Shown: positions 34,430 through 43,035 of the stretch, one piece after another
Position numbering within the stretch: position 1 is the stretch's first letter
How the letters are laid out: each line of letters begins with the position of its first letter
Assembly: GCF_034111725.1 (NCBI RefSeq)
Contig: NZ_JAWUWR010000033.1
Coordinates: forward strand, 51,634-115,633
Direction: 5' to 3'
DNA: 64,000 bases
DNA from: Thalassolituus sp034111725
GTDB taxonomy: Bacteria; Pseudomonadota; Gammaproteobacteria; Pseudomonadales; Oceanobacteraceae
Notes under the pieces: model-generated
What the model saw: only the letters and a program-made list of their open reading frames with translations
What the model was told of the DNA's origin: nothing
The model's database searches: none
Translations under genes and position numbers: made by a program

Positions 34430-36341
34430 AGCTTATTATTTTTCTGGTGTCAGTACTTTTATTCAAGAGTCTGATGATTCTATTATCGGTAAAATTACGC
34501 AAAAACATTCTCAAGATATTGTCAACCAACAAACCTTTGCTTGGACTGAGCAGATCAGAGTTCTTAAACAGCAATTAGTTAATTTTTCTGATGCTTACGT
34601 CGCCTTTGAAGTGTTGATTCCACGAATGGGACGAAGAGCAGATGTTGTTGTTTTGTATAAAGGAATAATTTTTGTTCTTGAATTTAAAGTAGGCTCAAGT
34701 CTCTTTAATTCTTCTGATCAGGAGCAAACTTATAGTTACTGTTTGGATTTTCAAAGTTTTCATGAAGGTAGTGATAACAAGCTTATTGTTCCAATATTGG
34801 TAGCAACCCGGGCAACAGAAATATATGAAAAAGAACTACATTCCGATCGAAATATAGCATCTATTCAAAAAACTAATGGCAGTTCGATAGCAATTATTCT
34901 TAAGGATTTTACGGAAAAATATCCTAATTATTCTTCAATTGATTTTAATATATGGATTAATTCAGCCTATAAACCTACGCCTACTATTATCGAAGCTGCT
35001 CGGGCGCTTTATGCAAATCACAATGTGGCCGATATAATGCGCCACGATGCTACAGCAAAAAACCTGACAGAAACGACAACAGCAATTAAGGATGTTATCT
35101 CGCAATGTCATAGAGATAAAAAGAAAGCAATTTGTTTTATAACAGGCGTTCCAGGTGCTGGAAAAACCTTGGTGGGGTTGAATGTCGCGACTCAGCCTAC
35201 AACCGACAAGTTGGAATCTGCAGTATATCTATCAGGCAATGGACCCTTGGTTAACGTGTTGAGAGAAGCCTTGATTCAAGATCGGGTAGTTCGAGGTGAG
35301 CGACGAGTAACAGTGACTCCTGAAGTCAAAGCTAGTATTCAGAATGTCCATCATTTTAGAGACCAGTATTCCTTAGTCGAAACTGTACCTCATGAGCATG
35401 TGGTAATTTTTGATGAGGCTCAACGCGCATGGACGGAAGAGCACCTTGTCAGGAATAAGCCGGAGTATTCAGGTCTGGGATCTGAGCCAGATCTTCTACT
35501 AAGTAGTATGGATAGGCATGGAGACTGGTGTGTCGTTGTGGCGCTAGTTGGTACAGGTCAGGAAATTAATACTGGCGAGGCTGGAATTTCTTCATGGACT
35601 GATTCAATCAAGACTAATTTTCAGGAGTGGGATGTTTATTATTCAAACGTTCTAGATAAAAATTATTTTAGTACTGAAAATCCTCGATATCATCAAAAGT
35701 CAGGTTTTCATTTACCTAGCTCACAGCGATCCTATAGAGCATCCAATCTATCTAATTTCATAGATGCAATTTTGAAAGGGGACGCTCAGCTTGCTAAAGA
35801 AGATTACAGAAAAGTTTCTGATAAATACCCTATCCGAATTACTCGATCTTTAGTAGATGCAAAAAATTGGATAAAAAAACAATGCCGTGGATTAGAAAGA
35901 ATGGGAGTGCTGTCTAGTTCTTCTGCTAGACGACTGCGAGCGGAAGGTATATTTAATAGTAAAGAAACAGATGAAGCTCATTGGTTTTTAAAGCCGAGCC
36001 AAGATGTTCGAAGCTCGAACATGTTAGAGGAAGCAATGAGTGAGTTTAAAGTGCAGGGCTTGGAACTCGATTGGTCTTTGATTGGTTGGGATGCCGATTT
36101 TCGATACGTTGATGGAAGTTTTGAGCACTATAAATTTTCAGGAACAAAGTGGCAAAATCGAGGGACTAATGATTCGAAGAGGTATCTTGAAAATACCTAC
36201 CGTGTACTTTTAACAAGAGCGCGTCAAGGTTTCATAATATATATTCCTATTGGTGATAAAGAGGATATGACTCGTTTGCCTGAATACTATGATTCGACGT
36301 ATGATTTTTTTAAAGATTGCGGTATAGAAGAGTTAAGGTAG
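34422..36341 (+). CDS. PD-(D/E)XK-like nuclease fused to DUF2075 helicase-like ATPase
   Basis: The 639-residue protein has two parts. Residues about 60-90 read FEVLIPRMGRRADVVVLYKG then FVLEFKVG, so Glu63, Asp74 and Glu87-x-Lys89 form a PD-(D/E)XK-type nuclease signature. A P-loop ATPase follows: Walker A GVPGAGKT (242-249), Walker B VVIFDEAQRAW (Asp331-Glu332), and a helicase-like VLLTRARQGF near 595-604. The latter region is the DUF2075 family, related to SF1 helicases. No methyltransferase gene is nearby. Base use is AT-richer than its neighbours, suggesting transfer. The start ATG 34422 has GAGGTGG before it. A DNA-targeting defence role is inferred. Confidence 0.8.
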   Translation: MTRAYYFSGVSTFIQESDDSIIGKITQKHSQDIVNQQTFAWTEQIRVLKQQLVNFSDAYVAFEVLIPRMGRRADVVVLYKGIIFVLEFKVGSSLFNSSDQEQTYSYCLDFQSFHEGSDNKLIVPILVATRATEIYEKELHSDRNIASIQKTNGSSIAIILKDFTEKYPNYSSIDFNIWINSAYKPTPTIIEAARALYANHNVADIMRHDATAKNLTETTTAIKDVISQCHRDKKKAICFITGVPGAGKTLVGLNVATQPTTDKLESAVYLSGNGPLVNVLREALIQDRVVRGERRVTVTPEVKASIQNVHHFRDQYSLVETVPHEHVVIFDEAQRAWTEEHLVRNKPEYSGLGSEPDLLLSSMDRHGDWCVVVALVGTGQEINTGEAGISSWTDSIKTNFQEWDVYYSNVLDKNYFSTENPRYHQKSGFHLPSSQRSYRASNLSNFIDAILKGDAQLAKEDYRKVSDKYPIRITRSLVDAKNWIKKQCRGLERMGVLSSSSARRLRAEGIFNSKETDEAHWFLKPSQDVRSSNMLEEAMSEFKVQGLELDWSLIGWDADFRYVDGSFEHYKFSGTKWQNRGTNDSKRYLENTYRVLLTRARQGFIIYIPIGDKEDMTRLPEYYDSTYDFFKDCGIEELR

Positions 36342-36533
36342 TTAATAAAAACTAGCTTAGCGTGATTTTATAATAGCCCTATTTATTACAGTAAATATTT
36401 TCTTATATGAGTTTCCTCTGTAACAAGTCCATCTAACGGGATTGATTGGAGTTTGTAATGATCGGAGATAAGCGAGATTAAGCTGTCGCGTGATTGCTAG
36501 GACGATGTTGAGAGACGGCGAAAAAAGATACGT

Positions 36534-36559
36534 AGCCGCTTTTCAGCGGCTTTATTTTT
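36534..36559 (+). terminator. Rho-independent terminator
   Basis: AGCCGCT and AGCGGCT pair around a TTTC loop and are followed by TTATTTTTA. It ends plus-strand transcription from the nuclease cassette just before the convergent gene at 36579. Confidence 0.75.
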
Positions 36560-36578
36560 AGTGACGATTCGTAGAATT

Positions 36579-37421
36579 TTAAACCACTTTATAATTCTCG
36601 TGCCCTGCTTGCCATTTACCAAGCTCTTCACGATTGTCATGATCCCATGGATGAAAATCGCGACGATAGTAGTCTTTATAATCATTCCAAACGCTACGGA
36701 TCAAGCCCGGTTTTTTCCAATAAAAACTAAAGCCTGATTTCCATACTGATGGGCTAAATAATTTCCCATCTTTCCATAAGAAAATGCATTGCACGATGGT
36801 CGCACGCAGTAAAAACATCCAAGTGACGTTGAACATAGCGAATACGCGCATAAAGTATTTACCGCCGGTAGCTTCATACGCATCAAAACATACGGCTTTG
36901 TGTTCAGTTTCTTCAATTGCGTGCCACGTCCACATTTCTTTAAAACGTGGGTCCATGCCTTCAGTTGCTTCTGGATTGGTAAGCACTTGGTGGGCAAGAA
37001 TAGCGGTAAAGTGTTCTACCGCGCAGGTAATAGCCAAGCGTCGGCGTGCGGGCATCCACTTTTTCATCCACACTTTTTCTTTGCGCTCGAAGGCTTCTAC
37101 TTTTGTAGCGGGATATCCCAAGCTATCCAGATACTTACTGAACTGATGATGTTCGTGGCCATGGATAGCTTCTTGTTTAATAAAGCTTTTTATCTGTTCT
37201 TGCAGGCGCGGATCGGTAATTAAATGCTGATGATCGCGCACGGCGTCGATGAACATGCGCTCGCCTTCAAGAAATAGGCACGACAAAGCATTCATAAAAT
37301 GAGTTTTGAAGGGGTCGTTATCATTCCAATAACGCGGAAGATCTTTAAATTCAAAGCCAAAGTCCATTTTACGACCTGGAAAAGTAACTTCAGCGCTGAT
37401 TTCTCTTGCTGACTTTTTCAT
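36579..37421 (-). CDS. COG3687 metal-dependent protein, copy B
   Basis: This 280-residue paralogue of the 21992-22822 protein keeps the same ligands: EGERMFID, KQEAIHGHEHH (ExxH), AVEHFTAI and WHAIEETEHKAVCFD (ExxH). Two hydrophobic stretches (about 190-215) may touch the membrane. It lies downstream of a TetR-family gene on the same strand, 167 bp apart, so TetR probably controls it. The substrate is unknown. An AGGCAAGG Shine-Dalgarno precedes the ATG. Confidence 0.82.
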   Translation of the reverse strand: MKKSAREISAEVTFPGRKMDFGFEFKDLPRYWNDNDPFKTHFMNALSCLFLEGERMFIDAVRDHQHLITDPRLQEQIKSFIKQEAIHGHEHHQFSKYLDSLGYPATKVEAFERKEKVWMKKWMPARRRLAITCAVEHFTAILAHQVLTNPEATEGMDPRFKEMWTWHAIEETEHKAVCFDAYEATGGKYFMRVFAMFNVTWMFLLRATIVQCIFLWKDGKLFSPSVWKSGFSFYWKKPGLIRSVWNDYKDYYRRDFHPWDHDNREELGKWQAGHENYKVV

Positions 37422-37588
37422 AACCTTGCCTACTTCTTATAAGTGTTTAAACAACGATAGAACCGGTAGGTTAAATGTGACAGGTTAACTAAGGACAAAG
37501 TGTGGCTTGAAATCACAATATGAGTATCTGGCGGGTGCTTACAGGCCTATACGCGTGAGGAATAGGCCTGATTTGACTCCGTAACAGC

Positions 37589-38137
37589 TTACAAACTGGA
37601 TAAGGTGCAGATCCAATCTTTGGTGGCCTGCAAATGTCTTGGCTCGCTATGAAGGCGATCAAATAGTAATGAGCCTTCAAGGCTGCTGACTAAAACACGC
37701 GCGAGCTGTTCTCGCGGGATAGGTAATAAGCGTGCATTGGCGAGAGTATCTGTCACCCATTCTTCTAAACGACTTAAAAAGTGATCCACGGCCTCTAAAC
37801 TGGCGGGACTAAGCTCATGCTGTGAAGCGGCATAAGCCAAACTCATGCATTGCAGTTGATGGGTGTGGCTGTCTTCAAAAATGCTGAACAGGGCAAGTAA
37901 ACGCTGGCGCGGCTTCGTCATGCCTTCGGTCATAAGATCTAGGCGATCAAAAAAGTCGGTATCGTAATCTTGCAGCAGTTCTGTCAGTAGCTTATCGCGG
38001 CTTTGAAAGTGGTAGTGCACTGAGCTGGATTTAATACCCGCGGCCTTTCCAAGTTCACGAAAGCTTGCTGCGGCTAAATTAGCATGGCGTATTTGATCGG
38101 TAGCGAGTGCTTTTAGGTGCGTTCGAGTTTCAGACAT
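37589..38137 (-). CDS. TetR-family transcriptional regulator
   Basis: The 182-residue protein has the N-terminal TetR helix-turn-helix (ASFRELGKAAGIKSSSVHYHF) and an alpha-helical ligand domain. Its start at 38137 has a GGAGGA Shine-Dalgarno at 6 nt; a longer reading to 38176 lacks one. It is next to the COG3687 gene on the same strand and probably regulates it. Between 38190 and 38240 are AGTGC-containing repeats and a GTCTG/CAGAC palindrome that might be its operator. Confidence 0.87.
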   Translation of the reverse strand: MSETRTHLKALATDQIRHANLAAASFRELGKAAGIKSSSVHYHFQSRDKLLTELLQDYDTDFFDRLDLMTEGMTKPRQRLLALFSIFEDSHTHQLQCMSLAYAASQHELSPASLEAVDHFLSRLEEWVTDTLANARLLPIPREQLARVLVSSLEGSLLFDRLHSEPRHLQATKDWICTLSSL

Positions 38138-38362
38138 AACGATTCCTCCCTGTGAGGACTTATCTAAGTCTACCAAGCGTTAGAAGTGCAATGACTTAGT
38201 GCTAATTAGTGCAAAACGTCTGAAATGGCAGACTGCTTTTTGCGTCACTGACCTAAGTTGGTCTGATTTTTCACATAAGTGTCATGACTAAAGCCAACGA
38301 AAAGCCTGCCGTTAACTAAGCTATAGGTTCATTCGTTTTTATGTTTTGTTGGGAGCTCCACT

Positions 38363-39208
38363 GTGCGAAGTTTATTTTTAGGGTTAATGGCAGCCTTGTT
38401 GGTTGGATGCATCGCCGAAGAAGCGCCGAAGGACATCGTTAACGAGCAAGGTGAGGTTGTGGATGATCCTACCTTGCTGCTCAATGGTTTATGGGATGGT
38501 CAATTTGATCAAGCAGGAACGCTTAGAGTATTGATTTATAACGGAAATCTGTTTGCGTTTGATGAAGCAACGGGCTATTACGGTACGGTCGATCTCGATA
38601 ATAAAACCAATCTCGCGGATATCACGCTTGAGGGTTATGACTTTATAGATGCAGATACCAGTGCAGAACAGTACGTTGCCGGTGGTTTAGCCGACGACTA
38701 TTTATTAAGCGGCTTGTTGTTTAGTAGCAGCGCTGAAAATGACACTTTAGTAGGAGATTACGAAACATCCGCGGTTGGCGGCAGCTTCTCGTTAACCAAC
38801 GATGGTACTTGGGAGGATAATTCCGCGCTCAACGCGATTGATGGGCAGTGGTTATCCACAGGCTATGAGCTTTATCTAACCGCGCTTTCGGATCGCGTTA
38901 CGTTTAAAGGCATTAGCACCGATGCCTCCGGCTGCACATTTAACGGGGCTATTCGACTTTTAGATAAGAACCAAACCTTGTATCAGGTTGAAATGACAGA
39001 GCGTAAAAATTGTACTGAATTCAACGTGGTCAACGCCCCGGGCTACGCAGCCGTGAATGTCGATGGTGACTTAGAGTTTTTTATTCGCAAGAGTGATGAG
39101 CTGCTGTTCATGAGCTTCACCCCAGCGGCGACGGATACACCGACAGATACGACAACCGACACGACGACGGATACCACCACCGATACAACGACAGACACGG
39201 CCATTTAG
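38363..39208 (+). CDS. putative lipoprotein with a Thr/Asp repeat tail
   Basis: The 281-residue protein has no recognised family. It has a GTG start with a GGGAG Shine-Dalgarno, a short signal (MRSLFLGLMAALLVGC) with lipobox LVGC, and an acidic beta-rich body with two related GLWDGQF / DGQWLSTG-type segments, hinting at an internal duplication. The C-terminus is a run of TDT(T/P) units encoded by six 12-bp imperfect repeats (39131-39202). Such tails commonly span cell-wall or surface layers. Function unknown. Confidence 0.7.
   Translation: MRSLFLGLMAALLVGCIAEEAPKDIVNEQGEVVDDPTLLLNGLWDGQFDQAGTLRVLIYNGNLFAFDEATGYYGTVDLDNKTNLADITLEGYDFIDADTSAEQYVAGGLADDYLLSGLLFSSSAENDTLVGDYETSAVGGSFSLTNDGTWEDNSALNAIDGQWLSTGYELYLTALSDRVTFKGISTDASGCTFNGAIRLLDKNQTLYQVEMTERKNCTEFNVVNAPGYAAVNVDGDLEFFIRKSDELLFMSFTPAATDTPTDTTTDTTTDTTTDTTTDTAI
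39131..39202 (+). repeat. six 12-bp codon-level repeats encoding Thr-Asp-Thr-x
   Basis: The pattern ACN-GAY-ACN-CCN/ACN/GCN is repeated six times in frame, mostly with third-position changes. It forms the lipoprotein tail. Confidence 0.8.
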
Positions 39209-39528
39209 CTGTGGGTAAGTCTGTTGATTAGTAGGGAAAAACCTAAGATTAAGGTGTGATTAGCGCTCGAATAACTTTTCAGAAGGTTAGCTAAGAAATA
39301 CTTATCCACATTAGTGAACAGGTTTATCAACAGCCCTAACGCCTTGAAATTTCAGGGTTTCAGTTTGATTACTAACATTGTGGATAACTAGTATTCACAT
39401 GTCTCATTACCTCAATTGATAGTGTTAATAATTCTTCTGGTTAAAAACTGTTCAAACGCTATGGGGTTTTTCTACAGCGCTGTTATAATACGCGCCCTTT
39501 TCTGCACGAACGAATATTGAGGTGGCTT
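39209..39528. other. second DnaA-box cluster upstream of mnmG
   Basis: This gene-free stretch holds perfect TTATCCACA boxes at 39302-39310 (+) and 39379-39387 (-), near-matches TTATCAACA at 39324-39332 and GTATTCACA at 39391-39399, and an AT-rich segment at about 39415-39450. TATAAT at 39484-39489 is a candidate -10 for mnmG. In E. coli oriC lies beside mnmG, so this may be a relic or secondary origin-like region, or a DnaA-regulated promoter. Confidence 0.6.
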
Positions 39529-41427
39529 GTGGATTATCCCGTTCGCTATGACGTCATTGTGATTGGTGGTGGTCATGCTGGTACTGAGGCTGCATTAGCA
39601 GCGGCTCGCACCGGTTGTAAGACCCTATTGCTCACGCACAACACCGATACGGTCGGTGTGATGTCCTGTAACCCAGCGATTGGTGGTATCGGCAAAAGCC
39701 ATTTGGTGAAAGAGATCGATGCGCTTGGCGGCGCAATGGCGCGGGCAACTGACTTGGCCGGTATTCAATTCCGTATTTTGAATAGCCGTAAAGGCCCTGC
39801 TGTGCGCGCTACTCGTGCCCAAGCCGACCGTGCTTTGTATCGTTCTGCGATCCGCAATATTGTTGAAAACCAGCCTAACCTCGATATTTTCCAAGCCGCT
39901 TGCGACGATCTGATTGTGCAAGGCGATGGCGTGGGCAGCACGGTTTGCGGTGTCGTCACCAATACCAATATGCGCATTCACGCGACCAGCGTGGTGTTAA
40001 CCGCCGGTACGTTCTTGGGCGGACTTATCCACATCGGTATGGAAAACCACAGCGGTGGCCGTGCGGGAGATCCCCCATCGAATGCCTTATCCAAGCGTTT
40101 GCGCGAAATGCCTTTTAACGTTGGCCGCTTAAAAACCGGAACGCCTGCACGTATTGACCGTCGCAGCGTCGATTTTTCCGTGATGCTTGAGCAGCCGGGC
40201 GATACGCCGCTGCCTGTGATGTCGTTTATGGGCTCGGTCTCTCAGCACCCAGAGCAAGTTAGCTGTTATGTCACGCACACCAACGAGCGTACTCACGAGA
40301 TTATTCGCAATAACCTCGATCGCTCGCCTATGTATGCTGGGGTAATTGAAGGTATTGGCCCGCGTTATTGCCCGTCGATTGAAGATAAAGTCACGCGCTT
40401 TGCCGATAAAACCAGTCATCAAATTTTTGTTGAGCCAGAAGGCTTAAACAGCAACGAGCTGTACCCGAATGGCATCTCAACCAGCTTGCCGTTTGATGTG
40501 CAGTTGGATCTTATTCACAGCATGGTCGGCTTCGAGAACGCGCACATTACGCGCCCCGGTTATGCCATCGAATACGATTACTTTGATCCGCAAGATTTGA
40601 AGCACAGCCTAGAAACCAAGTTTGTGAATAACTTGTTCTTTGCTGGCCAGATCAACGGTACAACAGGCTATGAAGAAGCTGGCGCGCAAGGCCTTTTGGC
40701 GGGTATAAACGCCGCCATGCGTGCGCTAGAAAAAGACGCTTGGGTACCGCGCCGCGATCAATCCTATATTGGTGTGTTGGTCGACGATCTAATCACTATG
40801 GGCACTAAAGAACCGTATCGCATGTTCACTAGCCGTGCGGAATACCGTTTGGTATTGCGTGAAGACAACGCTGATTTGCGCTTAACCGAAGTGGGCCGCG
40901 ATTTAGGCTTAGTCGATGACGAACGCTGGGCGGCATTTACGTCTAAGCGCGAAGCCATTGAGCAAGAAGTGACGCGTCTTAAAACCACTTGGTTGCAACC
41001 GAATACCCCAGAAGCCGCAACGCTACTAGAGATGGGTGAAGCCGCAATTAACCACGAATACAGCTTGCACGAATTGCTTAAACGCCCGGGTTTGGACTAC
41101 GCCAAAGTCGCGCAGTTTAAAGGCGAGCCAGTAGCTGATCCGCAAGTGGCCGAGCAGGTTGAAATTCAAGCCAAGTACGATGGTTACATCGCACGTCAGC
41201 TAGAAGAAATCGAACAATCGCGTCGCTATGAAAGCACTAAATTGCCGATTGATTTGGATTACGATGCCATCGGCGGTTTATCGAACGAAGTGAAGCAAAA
41301 ACTGCGTACTTTACAGCCAGAAACACTGGGCGTTGCTTCACGTTTATCGGGTATTACACCAGCGGCGATTAGCCAGATTTTGATCCACCTGAAAAAACGA
41401 AATATGGCGACCAAGATGAGTGCTTAA
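39529..41427 (+). CDS. mnmG: tRNA uridine-5-carboxymethylaminomethyl modification enzyme MnmG
   Basis: MnmG is the FAD partner of MnmE in wobble-uridine modification. It has the N-terminal FAD motif DVIVIGGGHAGTEAA and RPGYAIEYDYF, and the C-terminal helical domain. GTG 39529 gives 632 residues and the family-like MDYPVRYDV start, with GAGG six bases ahead; a TTG at 39517 overlaps the Shine-Dalgarno. Its TAA stop opens a 72-bp repeat that recurs after the hip module. Confidence 0.96.
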   Translation: MDYPVRYDVIVIGGGHAGTEAALAAARTGCKTLLLTHNTDTVGVMSCNPAIGGIGKSHLVKEIDALGGAMARATDLAGIQFRILNSRKGPAVRATRAQADRALYRSAIRNIVENQPNLDIFQAACDDLIVQGDGVGSTVCGVVTNTNMRIHATSVVLTAGTFLGGLIHIGMENHSGGRAGDPPSNALSKRLREMPFNVGRLKTGTPARIDRRSVDFSVMLEQPGDTPLPVMSFMGSVSQHPEQVSCYVTHTNERTHEIIRNNLDRSPMYAGVIEGIGPRYCPSIEDKVTRFADKTSHQIFVEPEGLNSNELYPNGISTSLPFDVQLDLIHSMVGFENAHITRPGYAIEYDYFDPQDLKHSLETKFVNNLFFAGQINGTTGYEEAGAQGLLAGINAAMRALEKDAWVPRRDQSYIGVLVDDLITMGTKEPYRMFTSRAEYRLVLREDNADLRLTEVGRDLGLVDDERWAAFTSKREAIEQEVTRLKTTWLQPNTPEAATLLEMGEAAINHEYSLHELLKRPGLDYAKVAQFKGEPVADPQVAEQVEIQAKYDGYIARQLEEIEQSRRYESTKLPIDLDYDAIGGLSNEVKQKLRTLQPETLGVASRLSGITPAAISQILIHLKKRNMATKMSA

Positions 41428-41495
41428 TCGTTTTTGCCGCTAGATAGGCACAAACAACACCCAGCGGGCTTGATGCGAATCAAGCCCGTTTTTTT
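41424..41495 (+). repeat. 72-bp direct repeat, left copy (mnmG terminator)
   Basis: It begins TTAATCG at the mnmG stop codon and ends in the terminator T-run. It is identical to 43348-43419 except at 41452 (A versus G). The two copies bracket the hipA-hipB module. Confidence 0.95.
41465..41495 (+). terminator. Rho-independent terminator after mnmG
   Basis: CGGGCTTGAT and ATCAAGCCCG form a 10-bp perfect stem around GCGA, followed by seven T. Confidence 0.93.
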
Positions 41496-41539
41496 ATTCC
41501 TAGCTTATGTGCTCTTGTATTAAGAATGCTGTTACTAAA

Positions 41540-41639
41540 AGTGCAATAAATTACACTGAAATTCAATATTTTGAGGATTTAGTGCTTTTTATTGCACTTA
41601 TTTCGACTTGAGAGTAATAATAGTGCATTAAAATGCATT
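41540..41639 (+). promoter_or_regulatory. three 18-bp operators with exact 41-bp phasing upstream of hipA
   Basis: AGTGC-type palindromes start at 41540 (AGTG...CACT), 41581 (AGTGC...GCACT) and 41622 (AGTGCA...TGCATT). Each is 18 bp and each starts exactly 41 bp after the previous one, about four helical turns. A weak promoter, TTGCAC (41592-41597) and AATAAT (41616-41621), overlaps the second site and reaches the third. They are probably sites for the HipB-like protein. Confidence 0.75.
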
Positions 41640-41652
41640 ATCGAGTGAGCCG

Positions 41653-43035
41653 ATGGAAACCTTAACACTTCAGACTTATCTCGATGGCCAGTGGCAGGAT
41701 GCCTGTGAACTTTCGTTCTACGAGCCTGAAAAAGGCCGCCATGGACGTGTGAGGTTGGAATACAGCGCTTCTTACGTGGCAAAAAACCAAAGTCGTTTAG
41801 CGGCTCGCGTTAGCATGCGTTACCCCATCGATTTCTTTTCGCATGAATGTGATGTGTGGCCTGCCTTCTTATTCGATGTTATGCCGATGGGCGCAGGTCG
41901 ACGTTACTGGCTACAGCGAGAAAATCTTACTGATAGCGCTCAGCAGGATCTGCATTTATTGCGGCTGGGATCGCGTTCGCCTATCGGTAATATGCGAGTG
42001 AAAGAGAGTTGCTCAGATAGCGATATAATTCCTGTGGGATTTTCGATGGCGGATGTCCTTTCGCGCGATATTCGTTTTCTAGATTACGCCCGTGAAAATG
42101 GTGCTGCCGTCGGTGGTGCATCGGGTGCAGGCGGTGACGCGCCTAAGTTTCAGCTTATTCGCGGGCAAGATGGCCTGTTTTATCCTGAAGCATCCCTGTC
42201 TGATGGCGATGCATCCGAGTTTTTTCTGGTTAAATTTCCGCGTCAAAGTTCTAGCCAAGGTCGCCCTTTAGCATCGGATATTTTAGTACTAGAAACTGAG
42301 GCGGCCTATTATCGAATGGCTAAACGACTTGGGTTAAATGTTGTCGGTCATACTTGTTATTCAACTAATCAAACTGATTCAGAAAAGGTGGATTACTTTG
42401 GCGCCAATGAAGAAAAGCGCATCACTACTCCTAGCCTTTGGTTGCCTCGCTTTGACAGGCTGAAAAATTCGGGCGGAATAACTCGTTGTGCCATCGAGTC
42501 ACTCTACTCGCTGGTTGGTAACTCGGAGCCGGGCGCAACCGTGCCGCATCGCGTTTATTTAAAACAGCTCGCGGATGATTGGCGAGATGCCGGCCAAGAA
42601 GATGGCGTCGAAGAAATGGCCATAGAGTATTTACGCCGTGATCTTCTTAACATTGTGTTAGGTAATAGCGATAACCATGGTCGTAATACCTCAATTATTC
42701 GCAGGGATGGAGGCTTGGCATTAGCGCCTATTTACGATTTAGCACCGATGGTTTTAGATGATTCTGGCATTACCCGCACCAGTCGTTGGAGTAATGAGAA
42801 TGAACTGGGGGGTACATATAATTGGCGTGGGATCTGTGCGGAAGCCAGTGCGGCAACCAAAGTTAATAGCGACACTTTATGGGAGGGTCTTTGCGATTTC
42901 GCCAAAAAATTGGCCCCATTAAAGCGCCTTGCTGATGAATGTGGCGTTCCAGAAGAAGTGCTTAACAGCAAAGTACACAGCCTAAATTTAGCGGGAACAG
43001 AACAGCGTCTTAAAGCATGGGGCTTGTTGCCATGA
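41653..43035 (+). CDS. hipA: HipA-family serine/threonine kinase toxin
   Basis: HipA toxins phosphorylate aminoacyl-tRNA synthetases and cause growth arrest. The 460-residue protein has the HipA N-terminal domain (about 1-110), a Gly-rich GGASGAGG loop (154-161), a lysine in FLVKFP (Lys194), the catalytic loop GNSDNHGRN (Asp340, Asn345) and the metal-binding APIYDLAPM (Asp362). The key residues are intact, so it should be active. The gene precedes its antitoxin, overlapping by 4 nt (ATGA), the reverse of the E. coli hipBA order. The Shine-Dalgarno is weak. Its substrate is unknown. Confidence 0.87.
   Translation: METLTLQTYLDGQWQDACELSFYEPEKGRHGRVRLEYSASYVAKNQSRLAARVSMRYPIDFFSHECDVWPAFLFDVMPMGAGRRYWLQRENLTDSAQQDLHLLRLGSRSPIGNMRVKESCSDSDIIPVGFSMADVLSRDIRFLDYARENGAAVGGASGAGGDAPKFQLIRGQDGLFYPEASLSDGDASEFFLVKFPRQSSSQGRPLASDILVLETEAAYYRMAKRLGLNVVGHTCYSTNQTDSEKVDYFGANEEKRITTPSLWLPRFDRLKNSGGITRCAIESLYSLVGNSEPGATVPHRVYLKQLADDWRDAGQEDGVEEMAIEYLRRDLLNIVLGNSDNHGRNTSIIRRDGGLALAPIYDLAPMVLDDSGITRTSRWSNENELGGTYNWRGICAEASAATKVNSDTLWEGLCDFAKKLAPLKRLADECGVPEEVLNSKVHSLNLAGTEQRLKAWGLLP

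Noticed and set aside
38190..38240. AGTGC repeats before the TetR gene as copies of the hip operators
   Set aside because: They share the AGTGC core but not the 18-bp length, symmetry or spacing.
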